Source of the DNA: Stratiolaelaps scimitus | Taxonomy: Eukaryota; Arthropoda; Arachnida; Mesostigmata; Laelapidae | Reading direction: 5' to 3' | Length of the DNA stretch: 64,000 nt | NCBI GenBank assembly: GCA_019614645.1 | Contig: JABWDB010000002.1 | Coordinates: 20,883,501-20,947,500 of the forward strand | Shown: one piece after another, positions 40,384 through 54,000 of the stretch | Layout: every line of letters begins with the position of its first letter | Numbering within the stretch: the stretch's first letter is position 1 | Translations under genes and position numbers: made by a program | The notes under the pieces: generated by a model | Database searches by the model: none | Told to the model about the DNA's origin: nothing | The model's input: only the letters and a program-made list of their open reading frames with translations

Positions 40384-42072
40384 CGATAGTTAATTTAGAA
40401 AATAATGGATAGTGGGTAATAAAGGCTTGTCGTTATATCTTCGGACAGCGTATGACAGAGCCGGTGCAGCTCACACGGGGCGTTCCAACGAGCGTTGCAT
40501 GACGCCGCTACAGCTAAGTGGTAGAGTCGACTGGAAAATCTCCTGTAGAGATTTCGATATTGGTTTCTATGCTCATGTTTACCGTGCAGATGAATCGTGG
40601 CCGAGCGACGCAGAAAGAAAAACTACGTCGCGTGTTGTTATCCTTCTTGGATTCGTCTTGAATAACTTGTGGAATAGTAGCCTAAAAGAGTTTACGTGGT
40701 TGTTGTTACATTACATGTTTGTGTTTTACATACGGATGTATAGAAAGAAATCATTTATTAAGTATATACAATAATATAAAGAAGTAGTTGGGGACAGGGG
40801 GTAAGGTAATGGCATACATATTACATGGCAGAAAATCAGCTCGACGTTGAATAGACACGTAGCAAATGAATTCTTTTTTAAGATCATTTTGCTGGTATAA
40901 CCTATGCGGCTGCTATTACATCAGTGTGACTTCGCATTTTGATTAAACTAAAATACCGTTTATGACTTTAGAAAGGTTATAACGACAATTGGCGGAAGTA
41001 CGCCGCAGCCCAGGCAACCCACCTCTTTTTCCCGCCTTGCTTTTGAGACCTTACACGGGCACGGCCCGCTCACTGAGAACTTCCTCGAAGGGGTCTACCA
41101 TAGGCTGATCCGCGCCACCGGGGACAAGCGCGCAGGATCTTTACTTCTGAAACGCTTGTCCCTCGCTTTGAGGCAGAGAGGCAATGCCATCGCCTTCCTC
41201 GGGACAATGTCGGCCTCGGACCCGGTCCCCAACTCATCCCCCCAAAATAATCCCTAGAACTAATTCCTAGTTATTGTATGTTTGAATAAAATAATTTATA
41301 GTATGGTGACAAACGGCGGAGAGAATTTACACTTCGCGGCGGCACCGCAGACTTAGGACGAGCAGAGACAAAATGCTAAAGATGTACGCACGGACCTTGC
41401 CGTGGCCTCGGGAAGGCACGGATTGTTCCTCCCGACACTTCTCTGTAGTAATGCTAACGAATGGATAAGTGACGAGAAACGTCTGCTGCGATAAGGGGTG
41501 GGGAGGGCAGCTGACAACGACAAAAAAGAAAAAGAAAAGTAGGTAAATCACTTTATGAGTGATAATTATAATGATAATAGTAATTCAATTAAGAAATTCA
41601 AACGGACGCTTTATCTCAGGTTGTTAAATTTTTTACTGGAGACACACGTGCTATATCTGATAAGAACGGGAACTTCTAATTTTTTGTACCGCCTTACATT
41701 CCATATGATGACTAGTATCGAGAACGGTGGCGCAAGCCTTCTCGAAGGAAAATCCTGCTCATTGGGTTTTGTCCCATCAATGTTACAAGTGACAACCGAG
41801 CAGCAGCATAAAAAGGGAACGTAATTGCGGACGTCAATTAAAATTAGCGGCCTGATATTTGCAGAAACGTTTGCTGCACAGGGGATGAAGATAAAGTCAG
41901 TGCAACACTACGTGGACACATCCAGAACACCTGAATCTATGGCCGATTTAATTAGTCCTAGACACAGCGATAAACACCAACTGAGGCTCCAGCAGCCGCT
42001 TAATGAAGATATGATACCAAGACGAGATATATATATATATATCTCGTCTTGGTATCGTAAGCTGTTGGATAC

Positions 42073-42116
<44 letters not shown>

Positions 42117-45100
42117 CCATCAGCTTTCGACAAAAAAGAACGTTCGTTGAATATCTAATATTTTACTTTGAACTCCACAACTATGTGACCATGACGTCGG
42201 ATCAACGAGTCGATAGTCAATCATTCATTCATTCATTCAATTAATTGGTCAACGAATCATCGAAAGCGACAGAGTTGCTTCACCGCGGTAGCAGTAACAG
42301 CAGAAAAGAAATCATTTGTTCTAATCATCTAATCGAATTGTTCCGATTGCAGGTCATCACAAAAAATTGCATATTGAGCTTCGACAATCGATCGATTGAC
42401 GATGTGTCGGTTGACATGAAAGCTACCATCTACGAATGGGTTAATGCTGCGAATAGCATCCACGTTCTTCGCGCTGTGCGATATTCATCAGTGGGAATGA
42501 GAACCCCGCTAGACGGAAGCGCGTACCAAAGATTTCGTCATAGTGACAGAGCATCTTGGCGATAACTGATGGGAACCGGGATGAGAAAAAGGATTGAATT
42601 CGTAGCGTTTATTAAACGAGATCCATAATAGTAATAATAATAATAATAATAAAAAATTAGTAAAAATAATAAGCTTTTGTGATATCATTCATGTATGCTT
42701 ACGGACCATGGGGGGCGAAGCTACCGGGAAAATTCAGCGAAAAACAGTTTGACCATCGAACTATCCTGGTAGCAGAGGCAGCGCTCGAACGAGATTCTGG
42801 TTCTATTTCGAAATGCATTAATGAACAAGAGAATATTTTTCCCCACAAGCAGGCAACATTTATAAACACGCCTGCGGCCAATTAGCAGGAAGTTCTACGA
42901 GCTACAAAGTGTTGTTGGCATTGCCAAAGCGCTTGCCAAAATGTTCCCCTACTCTCGAGATTTATAATGAACTGTGAATTAATGAATGGCACTGTAGCAC
43001 TCAGCATTAGCTAGCTGTTCACTCCGCTTTAACCAACGGCCAGATTTGCCCACACCCAGCTAATGGTGACCGAATGTCGATGACAAAGAACCGTGTAGGC
43101 ATGGCCTCTGCGGAACATGGTACTATAGAGACGATGGCAGATTCCACTGTTTTGAGTGTTTTTATAACCGACTACGAACACACACTGCGACAGCTGGGAT
43201 TAGGGCCTGGTAGACAGCATTCCGAATGGTTTTCTAAACACGGCCGAATATCGAGTGGACTGATTTTCATCGTGTGCGTGAATACGCCTTAAGGGACTCT
43301 CTACAAGGTGGCAATTCGATCCTTGTGAAACGCTTGATGGCATTCGTTTATGCAGACAGACAGCGGTGTAATAATCGACCCTCTTCAATCGACACAAAGT
43401 CGAGCAGGCGCACAGACCCGCAATGATGGGCGCTACAATGCGGGCGCCACTCCTAGTTTGATCTTTGGCTGAACTCGAGCACAATGTATTATTTTTGCCA
43501 TCAGCAGCGTATCTACGTGGGCTGTAGGCTGTATTAAGAGGACGAATGCTGAGAGATGGGGAACAAACAACGCTGTCGTGCAATAAGGGTGCAACCGTCC
43601 ATGGACTAGGCATCTCCTCTAACGATTCAAGCGATAGACAATACATACATTTTGATGTCGAGCACAAATAGCCTGAGACAATAAAAATGAAGTACGTTGA
43701 GCTGTGGTATACTTGATTACTAACGCCGGTGCTTGATCTTTTATTGTTGCAAGTATTTTCGTGCAAGAAACATCAAATAAAACATTGTAATAAATTAACA
43801 TCGTTGCGGTTAATTGTTAGCCGACACGATTTAATTAGTCGCATTTAGAATAAGTCACTACGCTATAGTTTACCAAATAGTATTAGACAAAATCCGTTCA
43901 AAATGTCACAGATAGCGCCTACGTTTGTCCAGGCCAAACGAGTTCGACCACCGTTCGGATTCAACACCCCAGCAACGCTATATGATTTGGCCAAATTATT
44001 TCATTTCTTCTACATCGTAGAATTGGCAAAACTAACGTCCGTTGCTGTTCAGCCATTTGCATGGTTGACGGTTGCACGCAATCCCCAGACAAATTCAAGT
44101 GTCCAAATAGATAAGGCGCGAAAGTAGATTGTTCAGTTGCTCTGTGACCCGGTGACATCGCGAAGGGTTAGCTCGCCACCAATCGCCAATATTTCCCTGT
44201 GCACAAGTGCAATGCACCATAGAACAGAGGCGCATCCTTTGGTGGTGGCTGGGACGGCTGCGGCGGAGGCACTACTGATATACTATGTAGTGATTTGTAT
44301 TAGGCGTTGGCCAAGTAATGAAACACGTGTTGAAAACGAATTGTTCACCGCAGCTGTTCTAGTCCGAGCGGCCAGTCGCTGTTGATTGGACCATGGCCAA
44401 CGGTTTCGGCGGTTACGACCGCGAATTTCGTTCGTTAGCATTGTTTTTCTACGATAGCATTTCTGAAATTTGGCACAATTCTCTGCTCTTATTGTTTTTG
44501 GTGTAAGCGCACGTTGAGCCAATACCGCGACTGCTGTACGAGTCACTTTTCAATGCGATTAAGCGTTTTTTTCATCGTTATTGTCCTATTACCATAGTAT
44601 TTATTAGAATCGTGTATTTCGTTATTAAATGTCGACGTACCGTCCCGAAGTGATCCGTCGTAGAGTGAAATCGGACCAAGTGATTGGCAGCAAATGACCG
44701 ATCAATGTCGTAAGCTAGCCGTTATTAATTTCTCGTGTCTAGTCGTAATGGTCGGTAGTGGAAGCAATAGCAGTAGTAACGCGATGAATGAACCGGCCCA
44801 TAGATACGATCATTAAGTGTCTAGAAATTTTCAACAGGAATCAAGAACTCTAACCCGGCCCAGCAGCAACATATATATATTACTAACAGGCAGTATTGTT
44901 ACCAGCAAAAGCAGAGGCGAAAAAAAAGCCGACAATTGGTTGAAACACACTACTACTGGCTGACTCACTGACTGGCACTGCACTGCGCTTTGAGATATTG
45001 TATCATAAGGACACACACACACACATTATTGTATAGATTCATATATTGTATCATATTTATTATTATTATTATTACTATTATTGTTATTTGATAACAGACA

Positions 45101-48100
45101 TAAAAAACGACTAGCACCATTTCGTATGGCATAATGCAACCCGCTCCCAATCGAAGCAACGGACGTGGTAAGAGCCCCCGGACGGCTGCCGGGGGGTCGC
45201 TTGCGGGTGTCTGCCGGGTGATAACAGAGCAACGTTAACACGCAGACACGCACACGTGACAGGGCGACCCTACACTTCGTGCAGTTCCACGCAGTGCCAC
45301 CCAGCAGCCGCACCGACAACAACAACAACAATGTTAGCAGTTCAAAGAGACCAGACCAGCGACGACATGTGGCGACTGACTCTCGGGTGGTCAGCCGGCT
45401 CAACGGCGGGTGGGCGTCGACGGCAGATGACGAAACGGCCGGCACAAATACCGCCGTCGCGTTCCGCCGGTATTCCGATAACGGCTCCGCGCTGCGGTGG
45501 GCTCTAGGCCCCCGTCCCCCCGGGTGGGGGGGGGGGGGGTTCGCACCCCTCACAGCCACCTTCACTCAGTCACTCAATGACTCACTCATTGAGACAGCGG
45601 GGGCATAGCCGGCAGTGTGCGCAGGTTTGCTTACGCGGACGTCAAGGGCAAATCGACTCGCGGTTGATGTGCTGTTGTATCGTGGCAGAGGAAGAAAACA
45701 CAGCAACAACGACGACCGCAGCAACAGCAACAACAACGAAGACGATGAACAACGCGCCGATGTGTTCACGCCATTACGACACACGCGGCATGGGCACAGT
45801 TAGCAGCGCTACCGGCGACGGGTCGGTCTATAGGGAGGCGAATCGCTGCTAGGCAGAATGAAATCGTCGGCGTTGGCGGGCTACTACTGTTGCTGTTTCT
45901 GCGGACTGCTCTACCTGCAGTTATTATAATAGTGGTTTGGTGTCGATTCATTGCGCTCACACGTGTTGCCACCACACTTGCTAACGGTTGTATAGGCGCT
46001 GTTGTTCGAAGCTAGAAGGGTATTATACCGTCATTGATTGTAGAGTCAGAGGTGGCACACGAACGCATATATGTCTATTAGCGTTGCCTCGGACCCGAAG
46101 AGTGACAGGCACGATTTACCTCGTATAGGTGACCATACGGGAGAGAGAGAGAGAGAGAAGGGGCGATGGAATCACAGCTGATTAGTAATGGCCATTGATG
46201 GAACTCTGCAATTCCTCTTTCCTTCTTGATTTCTGTAATTCCTTTCCTTGGACATTCTTTTTTTGTATTTGCTGTGGGCGCTTTTGGTCAAAGCCACCTG
46301 TCATGTTTTGTCATCTGACAAGGCCAACGAATTGTGTGTGACCCTTCGGTATTCGCGGTGCCGAAGGAAGTAAGCGTGGATAGAGAGATAGATGAGAAAT
46401 TATGTTGAGGAATGCTTATCTAAGCTATTGTATCTAGTGTCGCTGAAGTGTGAATGAGGGTGGACGAAGGTATACTTTAAATGTAATAAAAAAAAAGATA
46501 AAACCAAAATATATGTGTATATATATATAAAATAGAATACAATATGTTGCATCTCATCTTATTTCAGATACAAAATACGATCGAGTTGTCGGAGTGCGAT
46601 TGCTATTTTTATCATGGTGAGCAGTAGAATCTTAAAAATGGCCCATTAGTATAAGCTTATGGACATGTTAATTACGAAGAAAAAAAAGAACGAATTAGTG
46701 ATGAAATTATTGAATTGACTGGTGTTGCTCATCGTGGCAATAATTACTCTCGTTGAGATAATAATTAATGCTTCGGTCGACGTTTGCACTGCCCAAAGCA
46801 GTTCATCTAGTATGGGCACCTACGACGAGCGGACAGGGGTTAATGAATCCGGTAGTACACTAATTGTCTCATAGTTGTCTGATTTACGCAATTTGACTGC
46901 TTGATTCAGTGTCACCATTGTTACCCGTCACCATTGGCACAACATCGTTGCCTGCCTCGTTTATGGTTCTTTTGGAGCGGAAACAGTTCATCCAGTTTAG
47001 GACGTATTGTCATCAGCGTAGAGACTCATAAAATAATAACGTTAGATAACCAAATAAAATTGTCTGTCTCTACTGTTTTCGCCGTTGTGTAGATGGAAGG
47101 ATTTCCGTCCGGCTCGCATTTCTACTGTTACACAAGCACCGTTTCGGTAGCCTGATTTGAACTGATAGGGCAACCACTATTGAACATGATTACACCGGTG
47201 AAGATACTGAACTGATTCTATACGATAATAAATTACAATGAATCATCATTGTACACGGGTAAATATTGTATGACCTGATTGCGCAAGTGACGCCTTGCAT
47301 ACATACATATATTTATATATATATATATTCCCGTTGCCCTACTCACGGAGACTTTTGAATGGTGCGAGACTATATGGGGATGAGTACCTGGGTGTGTATG
47401 AATGAATGAATATCATTTTAATGCAGTTCTACAACATTATTATGATATTAGCACTAGGAGCAGAAGCCGGTTGATGTTTAGCAACATCGCGAGGAAGGGA
47501 GCCGTGGATGACGAACACAATATCCGCTAAACTGGACGTGCGTAAATCACAGTGGCTGTGTGACGTTATGCCTAAGTGGGCCGGCCCTCTTTATTCATCG
47601 TTTTTCCTATTTACGCCGCCATTTTTCCGTGGGGAAAGCCTCAGGGAATAAATGGCCACACACAAACAACACGCGTCACCCGTCCGCTCCGGTCAGATTA
47701 GCAGGACGCAGCAGTCCCAGTGGCTAGACCTCGACTCTTACGTGTTGATTCAGTGAAAAGAATATCTGGAAACCTCTGCAGCAAATATTGGAATAAAATA
47801 TATATATATATAGTGTTTCCATAAAGCTTTTTCCAATTGACATGTCCATCATCCCTAGTCGTATCGGACTTCACAGCCCTTCCAGCTGCCAACAAGCCGA
47901 CACAGTGGCTTTGCGCTAACTGGTATTGTCTATGAGTGAGATGGCAGCCGCGTCATCACTTCACATCATCGTCAGATGGGATTTCTTCTTGTTCTTGCCG
48001 TTGTTGTCGTTGTTTTACGAGAAGAACTGTCCATGATGGTGACAGTTGAAAGCCGCATTCATTTTCCCACGGTTCCCAAACACTCCTCTCAATATCGTAC

Positions 48101-48976
48101 CATACAGATCAACACGGCTCGAGCCGGACTCGTTGTCGACCGTCGCAGTCAGCCTATGGACGCAGTTGGATCCCGTCAATCGTCTGCATTTCAGTGGTAA
48201 CAACACCAACAGCAGCATCAGCAGCGGCCAACTGAAGTTGTCCGGATGACAACGATCAGAGCCAGATATCAGATGAACACCTGGTTGTGCAATCACATTC
48301 CGGTGACGAACGTTGACCAGGGTCGCTATGAGTTGGTTGGTGAAGCCGGGCAGGCAGCTGACGACCACCCCCGCCGTCGACACTTTGTCAATGGTCTCCC
48401 TTTTAGCGAGTTACCGGGGAGTACCTACGGCCGGGACGGCCATCCATCGCGGGATAGCACGATACGATCCAACTGGCTGGCATTTAAACCTATCTAACCG
48501 CTCGCGAAGTAACTGTAATAAATATTTAGCTGGTGCCATCTGCGTTGGCAGAGTCATGCCTCATCTGGCGTTTCGTTTGACATTTTAGCGTTGTCGCACG
48601 TCGACCTTAGCCACCGCTTCGTGTAGCTCCAGGACAATATCGACGCTTGGTTTTTAGCCCAGGCTAGCACAGGCTGACGTATGACTTTATCGATGAAAGG
48701 GACAATTTGTAGTTGAAGTGTAAACATATTATACTTCATCGTCTACTCAAAGGCTTGATTGAACACAAATTGCAAAGCTGATTTTCAGATGGTCTCCTTT
48801 TTTCTGTGCTGCCGTGGCGTCGGCGAGGTGTGTATTTCTCCAGCCAACATTTCTTGTAATATAAATACAATAGTGCCGGCACAGAGACAAGTATCGAGAT
48901 GTCTGATGATGGGAGGAGAATTTCAGCGGCCAGAGAACGAAAAAAAGGTAGTTTCTGTTAAACGACCGCCGAAATC

Positions 48977-49013
<37 letters not shown>

Positions 49014-51025
49014 CGAAGTAAATGTTCATTTAAGCTATTCTATTCATAAATCACGGCGTGATGTATAACATCGAATGGTAGAATACCATACGACTGGAAC
49101 ATGGTAAAAAAACGCTCGCTCTAATAAAACAGGCGCCATTTTTCCGTGATAGGCCCCACCACTATGCGCCGTTGTCTGCTCGTTGTGTTTTCAATTCCTC
49201 GGACTCGCAAACGGCTTCATCGAGCGAATATAGAAGTTTCCCACGCCACCTTTTACACCTATACCGACAATGTACGCGTCTCAGCCTTGCCCTGTTGTTC
49301 TTGTTCCAATCCGTTTCACTGTACCGGTCTGTCGCCGAGTTTCCCGAGCGGTGAAAACCCTTAACTACCACGAAAACGTTCCACGATTTCGCGAGTACAC
49401 CACGTTACTGCCATCAATTTTCATGGTGGCCATTCTCACCTTCAACCGAAGCTGTCATACCTCATCCAGGGGCATGCTTCGATCTTCATTGTCCACGATA
49501 TTGCACCCGGGCGAGCAGGCGACGGACAGATCCGAGCGAGCGATCCGGTTCCTCGGAAGTCAATTGTGCATCAGAGGCTGCATCGTTCTATTTCCACGTA
49601 ATCGAGTACGGAATATACGAGGAGCTAGGTTGTGATATTATCGTCGTTGTTGAAGTGGTACTCCTTGCTATTGGCTGGGCCGTCGAAAGATGACGACGGT
49701 TGGTGATGATCACTATTCTGAGTGTTGCTAACCAAATTGTTGCTGCGTTCGCTGCGGTTGTTCCTTTATTATTGTTGTTGCTGTTGTTGTTGTACTTGTT
49801 GTTGTTGCTGTTTTTACTGCAGGTGGATAATTCGCAGCGATCCTACTTCACCACATTCGAAGATGTAGACAGTGGTGAGGCTCGGTCTCTGCCGCGACGG
49901 AATGGTCGAATTGTGCTCGGCACTTCGTCTTTCTATCGATTTCAATCTATCTCAAATCTTTATCATATCATAGCACTATTTGTTCATTTTATACGTCGTT
50001 TCCTCGCGGCCTGCTTGGACATTCACGGGCTCGCCTATACCCCCGATTCGCTGATCTTGTCTGTGATTACATCCTGTATGACGAAGACAGAAAGAAGCTG
50101 AAGAAGCGCAAGCCATCGAGACGCTCGCCTTTATGACTGCACAACTTGTTCAAGATTTCTTCAACAGTCATGGTGGCGGCCACGGCGGCAGACGTTGTGG
50201 CAAACGGACACGCTCGCGAATCGTTCAACGCGTAGCAGCAGCTGCCGCTGTCGCGGACGAAGCAGAATGTTGCTTCTGAGCGAACTGAAGAAAGCTGTGT
50301 CAATGCTGCTGCTGCTGCTGCTGGTGGTTGTTGTCGCGGCGGGAAGTCAGACGAGAGCGAGAGAGACAGATCAGTGAGCGAGCGAGTGAGTTACAGGGCT
50401 GACCTTGGCCATCGTCACCGGGAAGTACCGAGTAAGAATATTCCGGCCCGCCATTCCCTACGCCGGTCATCGAGTGACGATCCCACTCCGTTGTAGCTAG
50501 AGGAAGACAGCGGCGGCGGCGGCGGCGGCGACAACGATCGTGGTATGAGACAACACTTGGCATATGCGTGGCGTTGCTTGCTGTTCAGACTGGTTGCCCT
50601 GCTCTTTCTGCTGCTGCTGCTGCTGTTGATGGAAGTGTCGTTGGTGTTGCTGCTGCTGGTGCTGCTGCTGCGACGACTGAATCGAGAGATTGACCCTGCC
50701 GGACGCCGGAGGGAGTAAACACCCTAGCGGCGGGAGGGAGAGACACTCGACACATGGGCAATCGTGTATACATCCTTTGTACGTTTGTATATATATATAT
50801 ATATACGTAGATGGCCAAGCACGCTGGTGGGATTTATCAGCATATACATATGATATATAACACAATCACTCCTCCCTTGCTTCTGTTGTTATGTCGATCT
50901 ATGACGATGATGATGATGCGAAGAGCCAAACATCGACAGGACAATGCACCACAGCGCTACAACAGCTTTTGCCGATTGATGACAACAACCATAGCAGTAG
51001 TAGTAGTAGTAATAATAATAACAAC

Positions 51026-51071
<46 letters not shown>

Positions 51072-54000
51072 GATATTATAATGATGTGAAACTGCAAGGA
51101 ACATGCAGCGCATCACGGCGGAGTCACGTCATAAACGACCGGATATTGTCTTTATGCAGTCGACAAGCGGCTGTCCATCCGAGGGTTCGACGGCCCGACC
51201 CTGACGCCCCAACGAACAGGGAAAGATTGAAACAAACCTATTATAAAATAGAGCTTCCTTCGTACTCCGCGATGAGGAATCACAACTTCATCAAATAATA
51301 AATGTGTGACAACAAACCAAACAGGACACACATGGAGAAAAACACATGGACACACAGAACCTCGTCTAACGAACGATGCGAACGAGTGCTCCCAATGGCC
51401 TTAAGATAACTGCAAGATAGAGATGCGGCCAGATATGAAAAATGCGTTGGACGGCGGAAGGACACTGCCAGAAAAGCAGATGCAACTCGTTGTGGGCAGT
51501 GTGATACAGTAAACAGCTCGTTTGTAGAATATCTACTTGCGTTGTTTTTAATAATTAGTTTGTTGTCTACCTAGGCGATATTAAGAGGCCCGTTGCTCCA
51601 TTCGAAGTGAATAGGATCATGAGATCGCGTTATCGTACCGGGAATAGGGCGCAATGATGTTTGCGACGTAAAACCCAAGAACGTCAATGTCGTCAAGTAG
51701 CAGTTTATAAAAGTCATATGTATATAATATAGATGTAGAATTTGTTTCGAACAGGCACCTGTCCCCGTTTACGGCCGTGTATCACCGTTTATCGCTCTTG
51801 CTGATCGTTAGCTTGCGATAGCTCTAGATATTTAATAGATTAGAAGCATACGAGTGTTCTACGTTGTGTAAACGAGTTAATTATTATATATTGGTGAATG
51901 TTAGGCGTAACACGTATAACACGTACCACCACCACCACCACCATCCTAGTGCTGGTTTATGTAAACACAATACGGCAGCACATTATACGACGAAGCTCGG
52001 AAAGTACAATCGATCGAGGCTTTTCCTTTTCGAGACGAGACTTTAAACAACTTCTCAACAGGTAATAATTCACTTGTCGCTTCATCGAACGCCGCAAATA
52101 CAGCTAAAATAGAATAATGACTCACGGACCGGCGAATCAGCATTCGGGGTCCTATCGTACACTGTTGTGTTGTGATGATTCGGTTTTCGAAATTACAGAA
52201 AAATCTAGAAAGCAACGCCCCGAGGAGAACACACAGCTGCTGCTGCTGCTGCTGCTGCTGCATACGCGCGATACCTTCATTCGTTAAATGCGGCTCGCTT
52301 GGGTCGGCAGAAGTCTACTGTGCACACCTTTCCATTAATATCTGCTTTGCTATCCGCGTAACTTAATGCTCGTCAGCCGTAAGCGCCACCACTGAGAGAA
52401 AGCCAGCAACGAGATACTCCCTGTCGCTACAGCCATTGTGGTGGTTGCGGTTGGCGCCCGCACTTCTTGAAGAAGTTGTTATTCTTGCAGTGTGTCTTCG
52501 GCCGTGTCCGCGTTCGCGTGTGTGTGAGCGTCGAACATGTTGTTACTTCTTCTCGACATTGTTCTTCGTCTGTGTCGCTATTGTTGCTATTGTTGTCCTC
52601 TTGTGGCTGTAGCAGGCAGTGGCTAAGCCGCGACCGCAAACATAAACGCCCTTGCCGGCTAGATGGCTGACTGACCAAGCAAAATAAAGACGAAGCAATG
52701 ACATTGAAATTTACGAAAACAACAACAGCAGCAGGAGCAGCAGCAATAAACGAATCAGTAGTAGCAGTAGCGGCCGCAGCGACGACAGCAACAACAACAA
52801 CAAACCTGACAAGCGCCGTCATAATTGTGGCTGGGGCAGAACTTAGATTACAGATTAGCTTCGGGCTTTAGAGTTACTCAAAAGTTCGAAAGGCGATTAC
52901 GTCGCTGAGGATATGAGGAACCTTCTATAAGATAACAGTACATCACCTCCATTGATAGCTGATAGCTGGATAGCTGGACTCAGATACGCAACTACGGAAT
53001 AGGAGCACATTTAGCTAGGAGCAAGAAGCACCATGTCAAAAAGGGATAAAATAAAAAGAGCAACAAAACCAACAGAAACAACTGGAAAACTATAATAAAA
53101 ATGATTAATTCATTAATTAATAATGATTATTATTCTTACGTTTGACCGTATATTATTCTCGTTGTTCCATGAAAAAGGCACGAGGCAGCAGGGCAGGCCA
53201 CACCATAGAGAGTTAGCGGAAGATGCTATCATATTATCCGAGCAAGCGTTGTCTTCCAATGCCTACGCTCAAGCCGAAGAGATAGTATACAGAAAAAGGG
53301 CGGTTGAGTTTTACGTTTTACTTCTGAGTAAACAAACACGAGCGAATGATGAATTACGCGAAATCTTCTAGATTCTGTCTAGATTCAGCGAGAGATAATA
53401 GACGCTTCAGCACTATGCATGGTCGGGGCTGGATCGATCGCGTGTGTGAAGTCTCAGACTCGTCCTCATCATTCAGTCCCGCCGCGCCGCATAGACTTCA
53501 GCGTCAGATACCCCCACCTTCCGAAGACGGAACTTGCAGGAGACTCATTTCTCGGCCTGAGTTGGCCCCGGAAAGACGACTGGATGCTTTATCTTTTCGC
53601 AGCACGATATCGCCGTCATCGTTGATGACAACGACAGCGACGCGACGCACGGATCGAACACAGTGGAGAGAAAATCGCCTGCCCTCCGCTATTGTTTGCT
53701 TATTTTTTGTGTATTTGTTTATGGATGGACACGTGAATGACTTTCGGATAGATTGCCCATATGAATATTGCGTATGACCGAGTCAATGACATCCCTCGGC
53801 GATGCTGAGGGACGATGCAGGGGGCGTTCGAGTTAAATCAAGTATTGGATACTTCGTTGTTGTTGTTGGTTAAATACGCATATGCATTTGAACTAAGATG
53901 GATAGAATTTGATTTAAAATGGTGCTGAGCGTTGAGCCTTCGATTCGTTTATTATATAATGTAGTCTCCCGTGATTTGTAGCTTAAATTGCAAATAAATC

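Noticed and set aside
43200..43766. 188-codon minus-strand frame
   Set aside because: Ser- and Cys-rich with no motif I know, no clear splice or promoter context; kept only as a note.
45026..45565. 179-codon minus-strand frame and overlapping plus-strand frames
   Set aside because: GC-rich block with G and C homopolymers; open on both strands and no recognisable domain.
50497..50865. Gln-rich minus-strand frame
   Set aside because: CAG/CTG repeat translation joined to an (AT)n run; no other support.
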